NCBI GenBank assembly: GCA_038210495.1
Contig: JBBQWR010000005.1
Coordinates: forward strand, 62,001-126,000
Origin: JBBQWR01 sp038210495
Lineage (GTDB): Bacteria; Planctomycetota; Planctomycetia; Pirellulales; DATAWG01
DNA: 64,000 nucleotides
Direction: 5' to 3'
The notes under the pieces are model-generated. The model ran no database searches and was not told the origin of the DNA. It saw only the letters and a list, made by a program, of their open reading frames with translations. Of the stretch, positions 8,764 through 17,143 are shown piece after piece. The translations under genes and the position numbers were made by a program. Each line of letters starts with the position of its first letter. Positions within the stretch are counted from its first letter, which is position 1.

Positions 8764-10838
8764 TAAATGAACGCTTCGCGGACTTCCGTCGGAGCCGGGC
8801 CGTACTTGAGCGGCTGCATGGAAAAGCCCGCCCGGCCTTGGCTGAGACTGCGAACGCTGGCCGAGTAGCCGAACATCGTGGCCAGCGGGGCCTCGGCATG
8901 GACGATCCGAATGACGCCCCGATGGTCGGCGCCCGTGATGATCGCCCGCCGCTGCTGCAAATCGTTGATCACGTCGCCAAAATGGTCCTCGGGCGTACTG
9001 ACTTCCAGCGCCATGATCGGCTCCATAAGCACCACGCCGGCCGCTTCGAGTGCCTTCGTATAGGCGTCCGCGGCCGCGATCCGAAAGGCCACTTCGCTGG
9101 GCATCGGATCGAGCAGCGGCATTTCCAATAGCTCGACGTTGCAATTCCAAAGCGGGCAACCGAGCAGCCCGCCCCCTTCGGCCGCCTCTTTCAGTGTCGC
9201 GACCAAGGCGTTAATCGCGTTGCGCACAGGCGCGTCTTCGCTGAACCACCGCGTGCGAACTTCGGCCGGCTTGTTGTCGTTGCGCGGCGAGACGCGAACT
9301 TTGGCTTCCGCGAATAGTGCTTGGCCACCAACTTGACGCTGACACTTGCCGACGGCTTCGGCCGGGCCGGCAACGGTTTCCTTGTAGCTCACGCGCGGCT
9401 TATGCACCCGAACGTTCAGATTGAAATCTCGCAGCAGGCGGTGCTTGATGACCTCTAGATGCAGCTCGCCCATGCCGCTGATGATCGTTTGGCCCGTCTC
9501 TTCGTTCTCGCTAGCGCGAAACGTCGGGTCTTGCCGTTTCATCATCTCCAGCACGTCGCCGAGCTTCTTGCGCTCCAGCGAGGTCTCCGGCTCGATGGCC
9601 ATCGAGATCACCGTCTCGGGAAATTCGATCGACTCCAGCAGAATCGGCTCGGCCGAATCGCAGAGCGTGTCGCCCGTCACGGACGTTCGCGGACCGATGA
9701 TGCCGACGATATCCCCCGCTTCGGCGACCGGGACCTGCTCGCGGCGGTCGGCTTGGATGTGCCAAAGCTGAGCGGCGTTTTCCTTCTTGTCCTGGCCCGG
9801 GTTGTAGACGCGGCTGTTGGCTTTTAAGCGGCCCGAATAAATTCGGGCGTAGTACAGATCGCCATGCTTCTCGGCCAGGATCTTGAACACCAGCGCGGCG
9901 AAGGGCTCCTCCGGATCCGGCTTGCGGCTGATCTTGCGATCTTTATGCTTGGGGTCCAGGCCCTCGATCGGCGGCACGTCGGCCGGGCTAGGCAAGTAAT
10001 AGGTCACGGCATCCAACAGGGGCTGAATGCCGATGTAGTCCAGCGCCGATCCGCACATCACCGGCACGATAAACCGATGCAGTGTCGCGTCGCGCACGAT
10101 TTTCCGCACGAGCTCCGGCGACACGGGAGATTTTTCGAGCATCAACTCCGCGAGCTCGTCCGAATAGTACGACAATTGGTCGAGCAATTGCTCGCGCCAC
10201 ATGTCGGCCTCATCGTGAAGCTCGGCCGGCAGATCGCCCACGACCACCTCGGCCCCTTGGCTTTCGGCGGTGAACGTGAGCAGCTTCATCTCGACCAGAT
10301 CGACGATGCCGCGAAACGGATTCTTGAGATGCGGCGGACCAAGGCCCCAGGGAATCTGAATCGCCACGGGCTTGGAATTCAGGCGATCGCGAATCTCGTC
10401 GAACGCGCCATGAAAATCGGCCCCTTCGCGGTCCATCTTGTTGATGAACGCCAGCCGAGGCACGCCGTACTTATCGGCCTGCCGCCAGACCGTTTCGCTC
10501 TGGGCTTCGACTCCCTCACGGGCGCTGAACACGACCACGCCGCCGTCGAGCACGCGCAGGCTCCGCTCGACCTCGGCCGTGAAATCGACGTGGCCCGGCG
10601 TGTCGATCAGATTGATCGTCGAGTCTTTCCACTGAAAGCTGACGCAGGCCGAATAGATCGTGATCCCGCGCTCTTGCTCCTCGGGATCAAAGTCGGTGAT
10701 CGTCGTGCCCTTGTCGACGTCGCCCATTTTGTGGCTGGCTTTGCCGTAGTACAGCATCCGCTCGGTGACGGTGGTCTTGCCGGCGTCGATATGGGCGATG
10801 ACGCCGATATTTCGCAATTTGTCGAGCTGGCGAACCAT
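8763..10838 (-). CDS. fusA: Elongation factor G
   Basis: 691 residues, full length for EF-G, the GTPase that drives translocation on the ribosome. GTP-binding motifs are intact: HIDAGKTT (G1), ERGITI (switch I end), DTPGHVDF (G3) and NKMD (G4). Domains II-V follow, with a C-terminal MFGYSASVRSLSQGRAGFSM as in EF-G. It stands alone, not in the str operon (rpsL-rpsG at 40121-41144) and not next to tuf (24119). It could therefore be the main EF-G relocated or one of several paralogues, which are common in planctomycetes; the sequence alone does not decide. No Shine-Dalgarno sequence is visible before ATG 10838. Confidence 0.93.
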   Translation of the reverse strand: MVRQLDKLRNIGVIAHIDAGKTTVTERMLYYGKASHKMGDVDKGTTITDFDPEEQERGITIYSACVSFQWKDSTINLIDTPGHVDFTAEVERSLRVLDGGVVVFSAREGVEAQSETVWRQADKYGVPRLAFINKMDREGADFHGAFDEIRDRLNSKPVAIQIPWGLGPPHLKNPFRGIVDLVEMKLLTFTAESQGAEVVVGDLPAELHDEADMWREQLLDQLSYYSDELAELMLEKSPVSPELVRKIVRDATLHRFIVPVMCGSALDYIGIQPLLDAVTYYLPSPADVPPIEGLDPKHKDRKISRKPDPEEPFAALVFKILAEKHGDLYYARIYSGRLKANSRVYNPGQDKKENAAQLWHIQADRREQVPVAEAGDIVGIIGPRTSVTGDTLCDSAEPILLESIEFPETVISMAIEPETSLERKKLGDVLEMMKRQDPTFRASENEETGQTIISGMGELHLEVIKHRLLRDFNLNVRVHKPRVSYKETVAGPAEAVGKCQRQVGGQALFAEAKVRVSPRNDNKPAEVRTRWFSEDAPVRNAINALVATLKEAAEGGGLLGCPLWNCNVELLEMPLLDPMPSEVAFRIAAADAYTKALEAAGVVLMEPIMALEVSTPEDHFGDVINDLQQRRAIITGADHRGVIRIVHAEAPLATMFGYSASVRSLSQGRAGFSMQPLKYGPAPTEVREAFI

Positions 10839-11106
10839 GGGAGAGGGGCGAGGGACTAGGGGTGGTGGGACTAGAGACGAGGAAAATTAGCCGCGGCACT
10901 CGTGCCGCGTTTGGCGCGACCTAGACTGCGATCATAACGAACGCAAGCCGCAAGGGAAGCGCAAGCAGTGGGGCGCTCGCCACTGGCTCTGCTCGTGTTC
11001 GAGATCGCGCTCGACACTGGCGAAGCCCGTTGTCGTCGGCTCTACTCTAGCCCCTTGCCCCGACGGCGCAACCGCCGCATCGCGGTCCTCTAACCCCTTT
11101 GCGGAC

Positions 11107-12270
11107 CTAATCGAGCCCGCGCAGTTCTGTCGACGAAATGTCGATCCGGAATTGTTCGAGCGGCACTTCTTGGCTAACGCTCCGCAGGATATCGGGTAAA
11201 GTGATGTCATTGAGGGCCAGGGTCCGTTGACCGTCCGACCGGCCAAACACGAGAAACCGGGCGCCGCGGTCGATCGTCCGCGTCACCGACGCCAGGGCCG
11301 CCGCGGGATCGCCGCCATAGTAGCGTGGGTCGGCGATCCGCTGGATCGTGTCGGCCCCGACGATGAACGTGGTTTGCTCGAATAGTTCGGCCTTTCGTTC
11401 GAACGTGGCGGCCCGGGTGAACCAGACCGGTTGCGTTTCGGAAAACTGCGCGAGCCGCGACTGCATTTCGACAAAATCGAGCGGTGGCTTGTCGACGTTG
11501 AGAATCGAAATCTCGAACTCGACCGGCGTTCCCAAAATCGCCGTCGCCAGTTCGACGATCCGGCGATGGCCCAGGTGCAAGGGATTGAATGCACCGGAGA
11601 AGATGGTCCGCCGCGAAGGCGCTGTGTTGGCCGTGCCTATCGCAATCGACCCAGTGTTGTGGCAGACTTTTTGAACGTCGCCGCGCAGGAGATCGCGCCA
11701 CGCCGCGGGCGCTTCGTGGCGAACCGTAACGATCTGCTCGGTACCGGTCAGCGGCAGGACCAGCCGGCCGTTGACTCCGCAGGCTTCGGCCATGGCATTT
11801 AGGATGACGCCGGCCGTCAACTGTTCTTCCGCGCGGCGGCTCCGCTGGCCCTTGACGAGGTCCAAAGAATGGCTGACCGTGACCGCGTCGGTTTGCCAGG
11901 CCACATGCAAGCGATGCTCGCCGTGTTTCGGGCGATCGCTCGCCAGACTGGCCGTACACGCGACACCGACGAGCGTGGATCCGCTTTTCGATTCTCCGGT
12001 GGCTGCAAGCTCACCGGCCCGGAGCCAAGCAGCCATCGCCATCGCCCGGGCCGTTCGAGCCGAGCAAAACTGCTCCGGCGGCCCTCCCAACCAGTGACGC
12101 AGGGCCGACGACGAATAGGGCACGACCGCTTCCAACAGCACGCGCGATCCGCCCGGTTCTTCCAACAACTCGGCGATTGCGCGACTGCCGCCGCCGATGA
12201 TCGCCAATGCGATTTTGCACGGCGCGTCGTGGATCTGCCGCACGAGTTGTGCGGTGGTCAGTTCAGTCAC
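11107..12270 (-). CDS. CinA-like domain fused to NadD-like nucleotidyltransferase
   Basis: 387 residues from a GTG start with no obvious ribosome site. The N-terminal part (about 1-185) follows the CinA/PncC C-terminal fold: a Gly-Ser loop (IIGGGSRAIAELLEEPGGS), VVPYSSSALRHWLG, CSARTARAMAMAAW and VGVACTASLASD, but the usual ESCTGG motif is changed to IIGGGS. The C-terminal part (about 215-387) is a nucleotidyltransferase with SGAFNPLHLGH (the HxGH site), a FIVGADT segment and the terminal ISSTELR seen in NadD. CinA-type enzymes deamidate NMN to NaMN and NadD adenylates NaMN, so the fusion would join consecutive steps of NAD recycling. That pairing is inference; the degenerate first motif may mean the N-terminal half is not catalytic. 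Confidence 0.8.
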   Translation of the reverse strand: MTELTTAQLVRQIHDAPCKIALAIIGGGSRAIAELLEEPGGSRVLLEAVVPYSSSALRHWLGGPPEQFCSARTARAMAMAAWLRAGELAATGESKSGSTLVGVACTASLASDRPKHGEHRLHVAWQTDAVTVSHSLDLVKGQRSRRAEEQLTAGVILNAMAEACGVNGRLVLPLTGTEQIVTVRHEAPAAWRDLLRGDVQKVCHNTGSIAIGTANTAPSRRTIFSGAFNPLHLGHRRIVELATAILGTPVEFEISILNVDKPPLDFVEMQSRLAQFSETQPVWFTRAATFERKAELFEQTTFIVGADTIQRIADPRYYGGDPAAALASVTRTIDRGARFLVFGRSDGQRTLALNDITLPDILRSVSQEVPLEQFRIDISSTELRGLD

Positions 12271-12317
12271 GGTTTAATGAGCCCGCGTAAACGATTGTGC
12301 CGGGCGCGGAGGGCGAG

Positions 12318-12422
12318 TTACTTCGCGGGACCGAGGCCGCCCGCCTTGGACGAGCCCGCTTTGGGTTTTTCTTTGGGCTGTTTCGGTTTCTTCTTCTCTT
12401 TCCGCACGTCTTTGTTTCCCAT
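12318..12422 (-). CDS. Lys-rich microprotein (34 aa)
   Basis: A 34-residue ORF, MGNKDVRKEKKKPKQPKEKP then KAGSSKAGGLGPAK, with about a third Lys or Arg. The composition is deliberate-looking and unlike the GC-driven Arg/Ala/Pro content of shadow frames nearby. Upstream in frame the ORF stays open to 12506 but with shadow-like sequence, so I start at ATG 12422. Only a weak GAG-type site precedes it. It could bind nucleic acid; no family is recognised. Confidence 0.45.
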   Translation of the reverse strand: MGNKDVRKEKKKPKQPKEKPKAGSSKAGGLGPAK

Positions 12423-12619
12423 GGAACTGCTGCTCTCGACTCTAGAGGGTGGTAGCCGATAAACCGAGGCCCTATCGAGGCCCCGGACACGGTCTGGTGA
12501 GTCCATCTTATCGAATTAAGGCGCCGTCCAGTAGTGGCGGCGCCGATGACCTTCAGAGGAATATCTTTGCCAAGGATTGCAACGTCAAGGCAGAAAGTCG
12601 TACAGGCCCTTCACGATCG

Positions 12620-13570
12620 CTAGGGCCGCCTGTCGAGTAGATCGGCGTGGACTCGGGCGACTTGCCACATAAAGTGGTCGATCCGATGCTTCTCCGCCTC
12701 GCGAAGATGCGCGAGGGCAAGTTCCCTTTTGCCCGTTATGACGTAATAAAGCCCGACGTAGAGGTTCGCGTAGAACCGCTGGGCGTTGAGTTGCTCGGGC
12801 GGGGCGTCGGCTTCGGCCGCTTTGAGAACGACCGCCGGCTCCGTCTTGCCGGCGAACATCCGGTAGGCTTCCATCATGCCGACCCGGCCATCGTGCTTGA
12901 CGACCAGCATGTCGGCTCTGGCTTTGTCGATGCCCTGCTCGCGAGACATGCACATGCATCGCCAGATCGAGTTTTCGACATCGTTATCGTCGACCTTGGT
13001 GTGGTAGGCGGCGAATTGCTTCGCGCCCTGGGCGTATTGGCCGGCGTAATAACAGGCGATGCCGCGCTGCCAGTGCCCGGGGGCGGAATCCGGGGCCAGT
13101 TTGATTTGCCGGTCATAGTCGGCGAGCGACTCTTTGAACTGGGCGAGCATGAAGTGCTCATCGCCACGATGGGCGTATGCAGCAACGTCGGCGGGCGCCA
13201 ATGCGATCGCGGCGTCCAGATCGCTGACAGCATCGGCGTGGTGGCCGAGGCTGCTTTGGATCGTGGCCCGCAATCGATAGCCGTCGGGCGTCGGTCGCGC
13301 CTTTAATGACGCCGTGGCCGAGCGGACCGCCCGATCGGTGTCTTTGTCGGCCAACTGCCGGGCGGCGTCGCGGAGCAGCGATTCCGCTTCGTCGCCGATC
13401 GCCGAGCTTGCGTCGCAAGTGATATACAGACAGGCGAAGATCGCGATTGCATAGGTCCAGGCGGCGCCGGATTCACTCCGAAATCGGCCGTTAGAAGTTA
13501 AGGCCGAGCCGAGCCGAACCGCAATTTGTTGAGTTTGCGCCGCGATCGACGCATCAGGTTGGATTGCCAT
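12620..13570 (-). CDS. TPR-repeat protein, exported or membrane-anchored
   Basis: 316 residues from ATG 13570, which has GGGAGAG 4 nt upstream. A hydrophobic segment (about residues 34-52, WTYAIAIFACLYIT) precedes three or four TPR units (about 60-170), e.g. DGYRLRATIQSSLGHHADAV and AYAHRGDEHFMLAQFKESLADYDRQIKLAP. The C-terminal half has more helical repeats and ends at ALAHLREAEKHRIDHFMWQVARVHADLL. TPR proteins act as protein-binding scaffolds; no partner is apparent. Its first 73 bp overlap the end of the frameshifted WavE-like gene in another frame, so the two were probably co-transcribed. Confidence 0.75.
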   Translation of the reverse strand: MAIQPDASIAAQTQQIAVRLGSALTSNGRFRSESGAAWTYAIAIFACLYITCDASSAIGDEAESLLRDAARQLADKDTDRAVRSATASLKARPTPDGYRLRATIQSSLGHHADAVSDLDAAIALAPADVAAYAHRGDEHFMLAQFKESLADYDRQIKLAPDSAPGHWQRGIACYYAGQYAQGAKQFAAYHTKVDDNDVENSIWRCMCMSREQGIDKARADMLVVKHDGRVGMMEAYRMFAGKTEPAVVLKAAEADAPPEQLNAQRFYANLYVGLYYVITGKRELALAHLREAEKHRIDHFMWQVARVHADLLDRRP

Positions 13571-14564
13571 GTCGCTCTCCCAGTTTTGATTTCGCGAGGG
13601 ACTTCCAGGGCATAGTCCAGCGGCCGCCGGGTCAAGCCGCCCCCGCGCAACGTAAATGCATTCGGCCACTTCCGCAAGAAAAAGTCCTCCCGTTGCCGCG
13701 ACATTTCCTCGCGATCCTCGAACCAAACCCGATCCGAAACGTCATACCACTGGGCAAATGGCGGACTCCCTCGCCACGTCAGTTGGCGCCAAATTTCTCG
13801 CGGCAACGGAATGAGAAAATCCATCAGCGTGCGAACCCACGGTTCGATCATGCTCGCGTGAATTCGCGGTCGAGCCTTTTCGGGAATGTGCCACGGTAGC
13901 GCGGGAAAGCAGCGCCAAGCCGGCCAGCCCGCGGCGTGCCGGGCGGTCAGTAAAGGTGTTTGCGAACTACGTCGCCGTGAATCGAAGGGGTACCGCTATG
14001 AAACGCCGCCAATTGAACTTGGGCCTCGAAGAATCGCTTCATCGCCGGCATCAGTCCGACAAACAAGAAATCGTCGATTTCATACATCGATCGCCCATGG
14101 GCGCCGACGATGAACACGACCGTGTTGCGATTAGCCTCACTCAAACCAGAGAGGAAGTCGCTCGCGAAGCGTTGCGCCAGCCCAGTCGGTATCGTCTGAT
14201 CGGTCCGGATTTTTGCGACGAGTCCCGTTACGCCGCGCCGTTCCAATTCCTCCAGTCCACGCCAAGTCGACAGAGCTTGCCGCAGTCGATTATCGCTTAC
14301 CGGTCCATTAGTATCAGGAGGCTTTCCCGGGTCCGGAGTCGTAACCAAGCTCGTAACCGCCGGGTCAGCCGCGATTCGGTCGCGTTTTGCGCCATCCTCC
14401 GATTCCCAAGTCGAAACCGTAGCGACCCCGTTCTGGCTGGCAATGGCTGCCGCGGTGGATAGCACCGAGGGAAGGCAGTCCGGATTGAGATCCGCCGGCC
14501 AATTGCTTCTGACCGTGAGAGGCGAATTCAACGGCCCTTGAATGACCGCATTGAGAGGCATCAT
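13498..14564 (-). pseudogene. WavE-type glycosyltransferase gene, split by a frameshift
   Basis: The first frame (14564-13947, 205 residues) starts MMPLNAVIQGPLNSPLT and has STWESEDGAK, NRLRQALSTWRGLEELERRG and LVAKIRTDQTIP, the pattern of WavE lipopolysaccharide-synthesis proteins. It stops at TGA 13947-13949 just after DVVRKHLY. The next frame continues without a break in protein-like sequence (LTARHAAGWPAWRCFPALPW, then HIPEKARPRIHASMIEPWVR) to a stop at 13498. A single missing C after the Tyr codon (TACTGACC from TACCTGACC) would restore one protein of about 353 residues, normal for the family. Start ATG 14564 has AGGAA 7 nt upstream. It is either a recent pseudogene or a sequencing error. 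The role would be in cell-surface polysaccharide synthesis. Confidence 0.7.
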
Positions 14565-14733
14565 GTGGCGATTCCTGTTGACCGTTCGCGACAACGAGGT
14601 ATTCGCTCGTGCCGATCGATTATAACTACCGAGTGCGGACCAACAGCATTTCCGATGAGGATTTGGAAGTTTTACGCACAGGCGGTGTTCGTCGGCTGGC
14701 GCGAATTGCTCTGAATCGCCTGAGACGGATTCC

Positions 14734-15738
14734 TCAGATTCGCCCATACGCAGTGTTGACCAGTCGCTCGACAAACGTGTCATGGCTAATTCCGGCGGCC
14801 GCTAGCGCCCGCGCCAAGCCGGCGTCGGGCGCGGCGTCGGGATTGGCGTTCACTTCGAGAATAAAAATTCGGTCCGACCGGTCAAGCCGAAGGTCTACAC
14901 GAGCATAATCTCGGCAGCCTGTCAGTCGATAGGCGGCCAGAGCGGCGGCGCGAATCGACTCGGCCAATAGCGGTTCGACCTGGGCCGGACAGCGTGGCGC
15001 CGTCGATCGGTCGGCCAAACTGTCGGTCGCCCATTTGCTTTCGTAGGTGACGATCGGCCAGGGGAATTCCGGGCTAGTCTGAAATTGGATTTCGGCGAGC
15101 GGGAGGACTTCGACTTCGGGCAAACCGATCACGCCGACGTTGAATTCGCGGCCGTCGATATAGGGCTCCGCCAGCACGCTGCCATAACTTGCGGCGACGA
15201 CCTCGACTTGTCGCACGAGCGCGGCCCAGTCAGTCACGACGCTGTCGGCGCCGATTCCCAAGCTGGCGTCCTCGCGGGCCGGTTTGACGAACAGAGGTCC
15301 AGCGTCGAGCCATCCGGCCAGCAGCTGCTTATCGAGCGATTGCCCCGGCTCGATAACCTTGAACGGCGTTGTGGGTAGCCCAGCGCCCAGCAGCAGCGTC
15401 TTGCAGCGGGGCTTATCGTGAACCAGGGCTAGACACTCCGGGGGACAGCCCGTGTAGGAAACGCCCAGCAGTTCCAGCAGCGAAGCGATATGCACTTCTC
15501 CGGCCGATTGTCCGCGAAATCCTTCGCAGAGATTGACGACGACATTCGGCGGCTCTGCAGTCAGTGCATCGACGAGCGGTTGGACATGGCCGCCGATCGG
15601 CAGTTCCCAGACGCGGTGACCGACTCGCTCCAGGGCCTCGCGAAACGTCGCCACGGAAATCAGCACGCCCGCTTCTTGTTCGTAAACCGGATCGTCCGGC
15701 GAGAGCGTCGGGCGATTGAAAAGAATTGCGATATTCAT
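14734..15738 (-). CDS. ATP-grasp ligase, D-Ala-D-Ala ligase-like (second of pair)
   Basis: 334 residues with a Ddl-like layout: an N-terminal Rossmann-like part (MNIAILFNRP), NLCEGFRG, YTGCPPECLALVHDKPRCKTLL (substrate/ATP region), FVKPAREDASLGI (ATP-binding lysine), and the C-terminal metal-binding FILEVNANPD. ATP-grasp ligases couple a carboxylate to an amine via an acyl phosphate. The C-terminal Ddl motif is NxNP-like, but the N-terminal Glu region differs from cell-wall Ddl, and it is paired with a homologous ligase 153 nt upstream and a KamA-type enzyme. A dedicated peptide-forming role is more likely than peptidoglycan D-Ala-D-Ala synthesis; substrate unknown. Confidence 0.8.
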   Translation of the reverse strand: MNIAILFNRPTLSPDDPVYEQEAGVLISVATFREALERVGHRVWELPIGGHVQPLVDALTAEPPNVVVNLCEGFRGQSAGEVHIASLLELLGVSYTGCPPECLALVHDKPRCKTLLLGAGLPTTPFKVIEPGQSLDKQLLAGWLDAGPLFVKPAREDASLGIGADSVVTDWAALVRQVEVVAASYGSVLAEPYIDGREFNVGVIGLPEVEVLPLAEIQFQTSPEFPWPIVTYESKWATDSLADRSTAPRCPAQVEPLLAESIRAAALAAYRLTGCRDYARVDLRLDRSDRIFILEVNANPDAAPDAGLARALAAAGISHDTFVERLVNTAYGRI

Positions 15739-15747
15739 CGCCGGGCA

Positions 15748-15772
15748 AAGTCGGGAGACGGGAGTCGGGAGA
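15748..15772. repeat. GGGAGACGGGAGTCGGGAGA repeat
   Basis: A copy of the same purine-rich repeat found at 8744 and 15898, just upstream of the second ATP-grasp gene. Confidence 0.5.
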
Positions 15773-15890
15773 CGGAAGCAAAAAGAGGAGGGCCGATCAA
15801 GCGGTCAACCAACTCCGTGCCGGACGAAAGCTCCGGCTGAAATGTTTGTTTGTCCTCGCGGGCACGCACGGCAGGCGCGGGAAGCCTGGC

Positions 15891-16973
15891 CTAAAGTCCA
15901 CTCCCGACTCCCGTCTCCCGACTCCCGACTTCCTCGGCTAGGCGATCCGTCGCGGCTTTCAAGATCCGAGCGATCAGGTCGTTGTAGCCGATTCCGAGGG
16001 CGCCGGCCATGAGCACCAGGTCGCTCGATTTCGGGTTGAGACCCGGCAGCGGATTGACTTCCAAGAAATACGGCACGTGGTTGCGGAGGCGAAAATCGAT
16101 CCGCGCCAAATCGCGGCAGCCGAGCGTCGTCCAGACATCCAGGGTCGCCCGCTGAATGGCCAGCGTGTCGTCGGCCGAAAATTGAGCAGGGCACTCGTAT
16201 CGAATGAGCCGCTCCCAGTCTCGCTTGACTTCCAGACTGTAAATAAACGGATCGCTCGTCGCTTGCCTCGGCACGACGCGCATGATGCCCAGCACTTCGC
16301 GAGGCCGATGGTCGACCACGCCGACCGTCAACTCGTCGCCATCGATGAACTCCTCGACGAGCACCGGCTGACGGTAGGCCGAATATAATTCCTCGACGAC
16401 CTCGACCAATCGGTTCGGATCGTCGACGAAGCTGGTCGAGCGGATACCTTTGCTCGAACCTTCGAAGGCCGGCTTGACGATCACCGGCGACGGCAGCGCC
16501 GCAAGTCGCTCGACGAAAATCTCCACGTCGTCATCGACCAGCAGCCAATCGGGCGTGGCGATCCCGGCGGCGCGGACGAGCCGCTTCGCGCAGTCTTTGT
16601 CGAGGGTCGCGGCCAGCGTGAGCGGATCGGAGCCCGTGTAGGGAATGTCGAGCATCTCCAACACGGCCGGCACTCGCGCTTCCCGAGAGCGACTATTGCC
16701 GGCGCCTTCGGCGAAATTGAAAACCAGTTCGGGGCGATCGCGCGAATCCAACAGCCGCCGGAGCATCGGCTCGCCGTCTCCGAGCAGTTGAACTTCGTGG
16801 CCGAGCCCGCGGATCGCGGCGGCCAGCGACTGGATGGTCTCGGGAGAGTCGAACTCTTCCTCGGCATCGTCGAGTTGGGGGTCGAGATTGATGTCGCGGT
16901 CGGCGCCATTGATCGCGGCGCCGTTTTCTTCCGACTGCGGCGTGCGTAGCGTATAGGTCAAACCGATGTTCAC
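15891..16973 (-). CDS. ATP-grasp ligase (first of tandem pair)
   Basis: 360 residues from GTG 16973 (VNIGLTYTLR). The ORF is open to ATG 17075, but those extra residues derive from repeat-like sequence, so I prefer the GTG although no ribosome site is visible. Domains: pre-ATP-grasp (LVFNFAEGAGNSRSREARVP, YTGSDPLTLAATLDKDCAKRL), ATP-binding (PVIVKPAFEGSSKGI) and metal-binding Asp/Glu (IDFRLRNHVPYFLEVNPLPG). It resembles D-Ala-D-Ala ligases but carries an acidic insert near residues 30-45 (DPQLDDAEEEFDSPE). The C-terminus (GSRETGVGSGL) is encoded by a dispersed repeat at 15898-15931, so the native end may have been altered. It sits between the KamA-like gene and the second ligase. Confidence 0.8.
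   Translation of the reverse strand: MNIGLTYTLRTPQSEENGAAINGADRDINLDPQLDDAEEEFDSPETIQSLAAAIRGLGHEVQLLGDGEPMLRRLLDSRDRPELVFNFAEGAGNSRSREARVPAVLEMLDIPYTGSDPLTLAATLDKDCAKRLVRAAGIATPDWLLVDDDVEIFVERLAALPSPVIVKPAFEGSSKGIRSTSFVDDPNRLVEVVEELYSAYRQPVLVEEFIDGDELTVGVVDHRPREVLGIMRVVPRQATSDPFIYSLEVKRDWERLIRYECPAQFSADDTLAIQRATLDVWTTLGCRDLARIDFRLRNHVPYFLEVNPLPGLNPKSSDLVLMAGALGIGYNDLIARILKAATDRLAEEVGSRETGVGSGL
15898..15931. repeat. CTCCCGACTCCCGTCTCCCG repeat overlapping a gene end
   Basis: A tandem version of the GGGAGTCGGGAGAC repeat that encodes the last residues of the first ATP-grasp ligase, another case where a dispersed repeat provides a gene's 3' end. Confidence 0.5.
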
Positions 16974-17143
16974 GGCGAAAGCATCCCGGTTGTAGGCGAG
17001 CGGGGGGCGTAAACCCCCTATTGTGCGCGCCGCGGCGCAATTGAACTCAAAAGAATTCCCATTCCAACAGTCCAAGAATTTAGCGATCGGGAAGCCGAGG
17101 CACAGGGGGCTGACACCGCCCGCTCGCCTTCTTGGTTCGCGAT

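Noticed and set aside
13498..13851. Stand-alone 117-residue gene
   Set aside because: The frame is open and protein-like well upstream of ATG 13851 and joins the WavE-like frame at 13950, so it is the 3' part of that gene.
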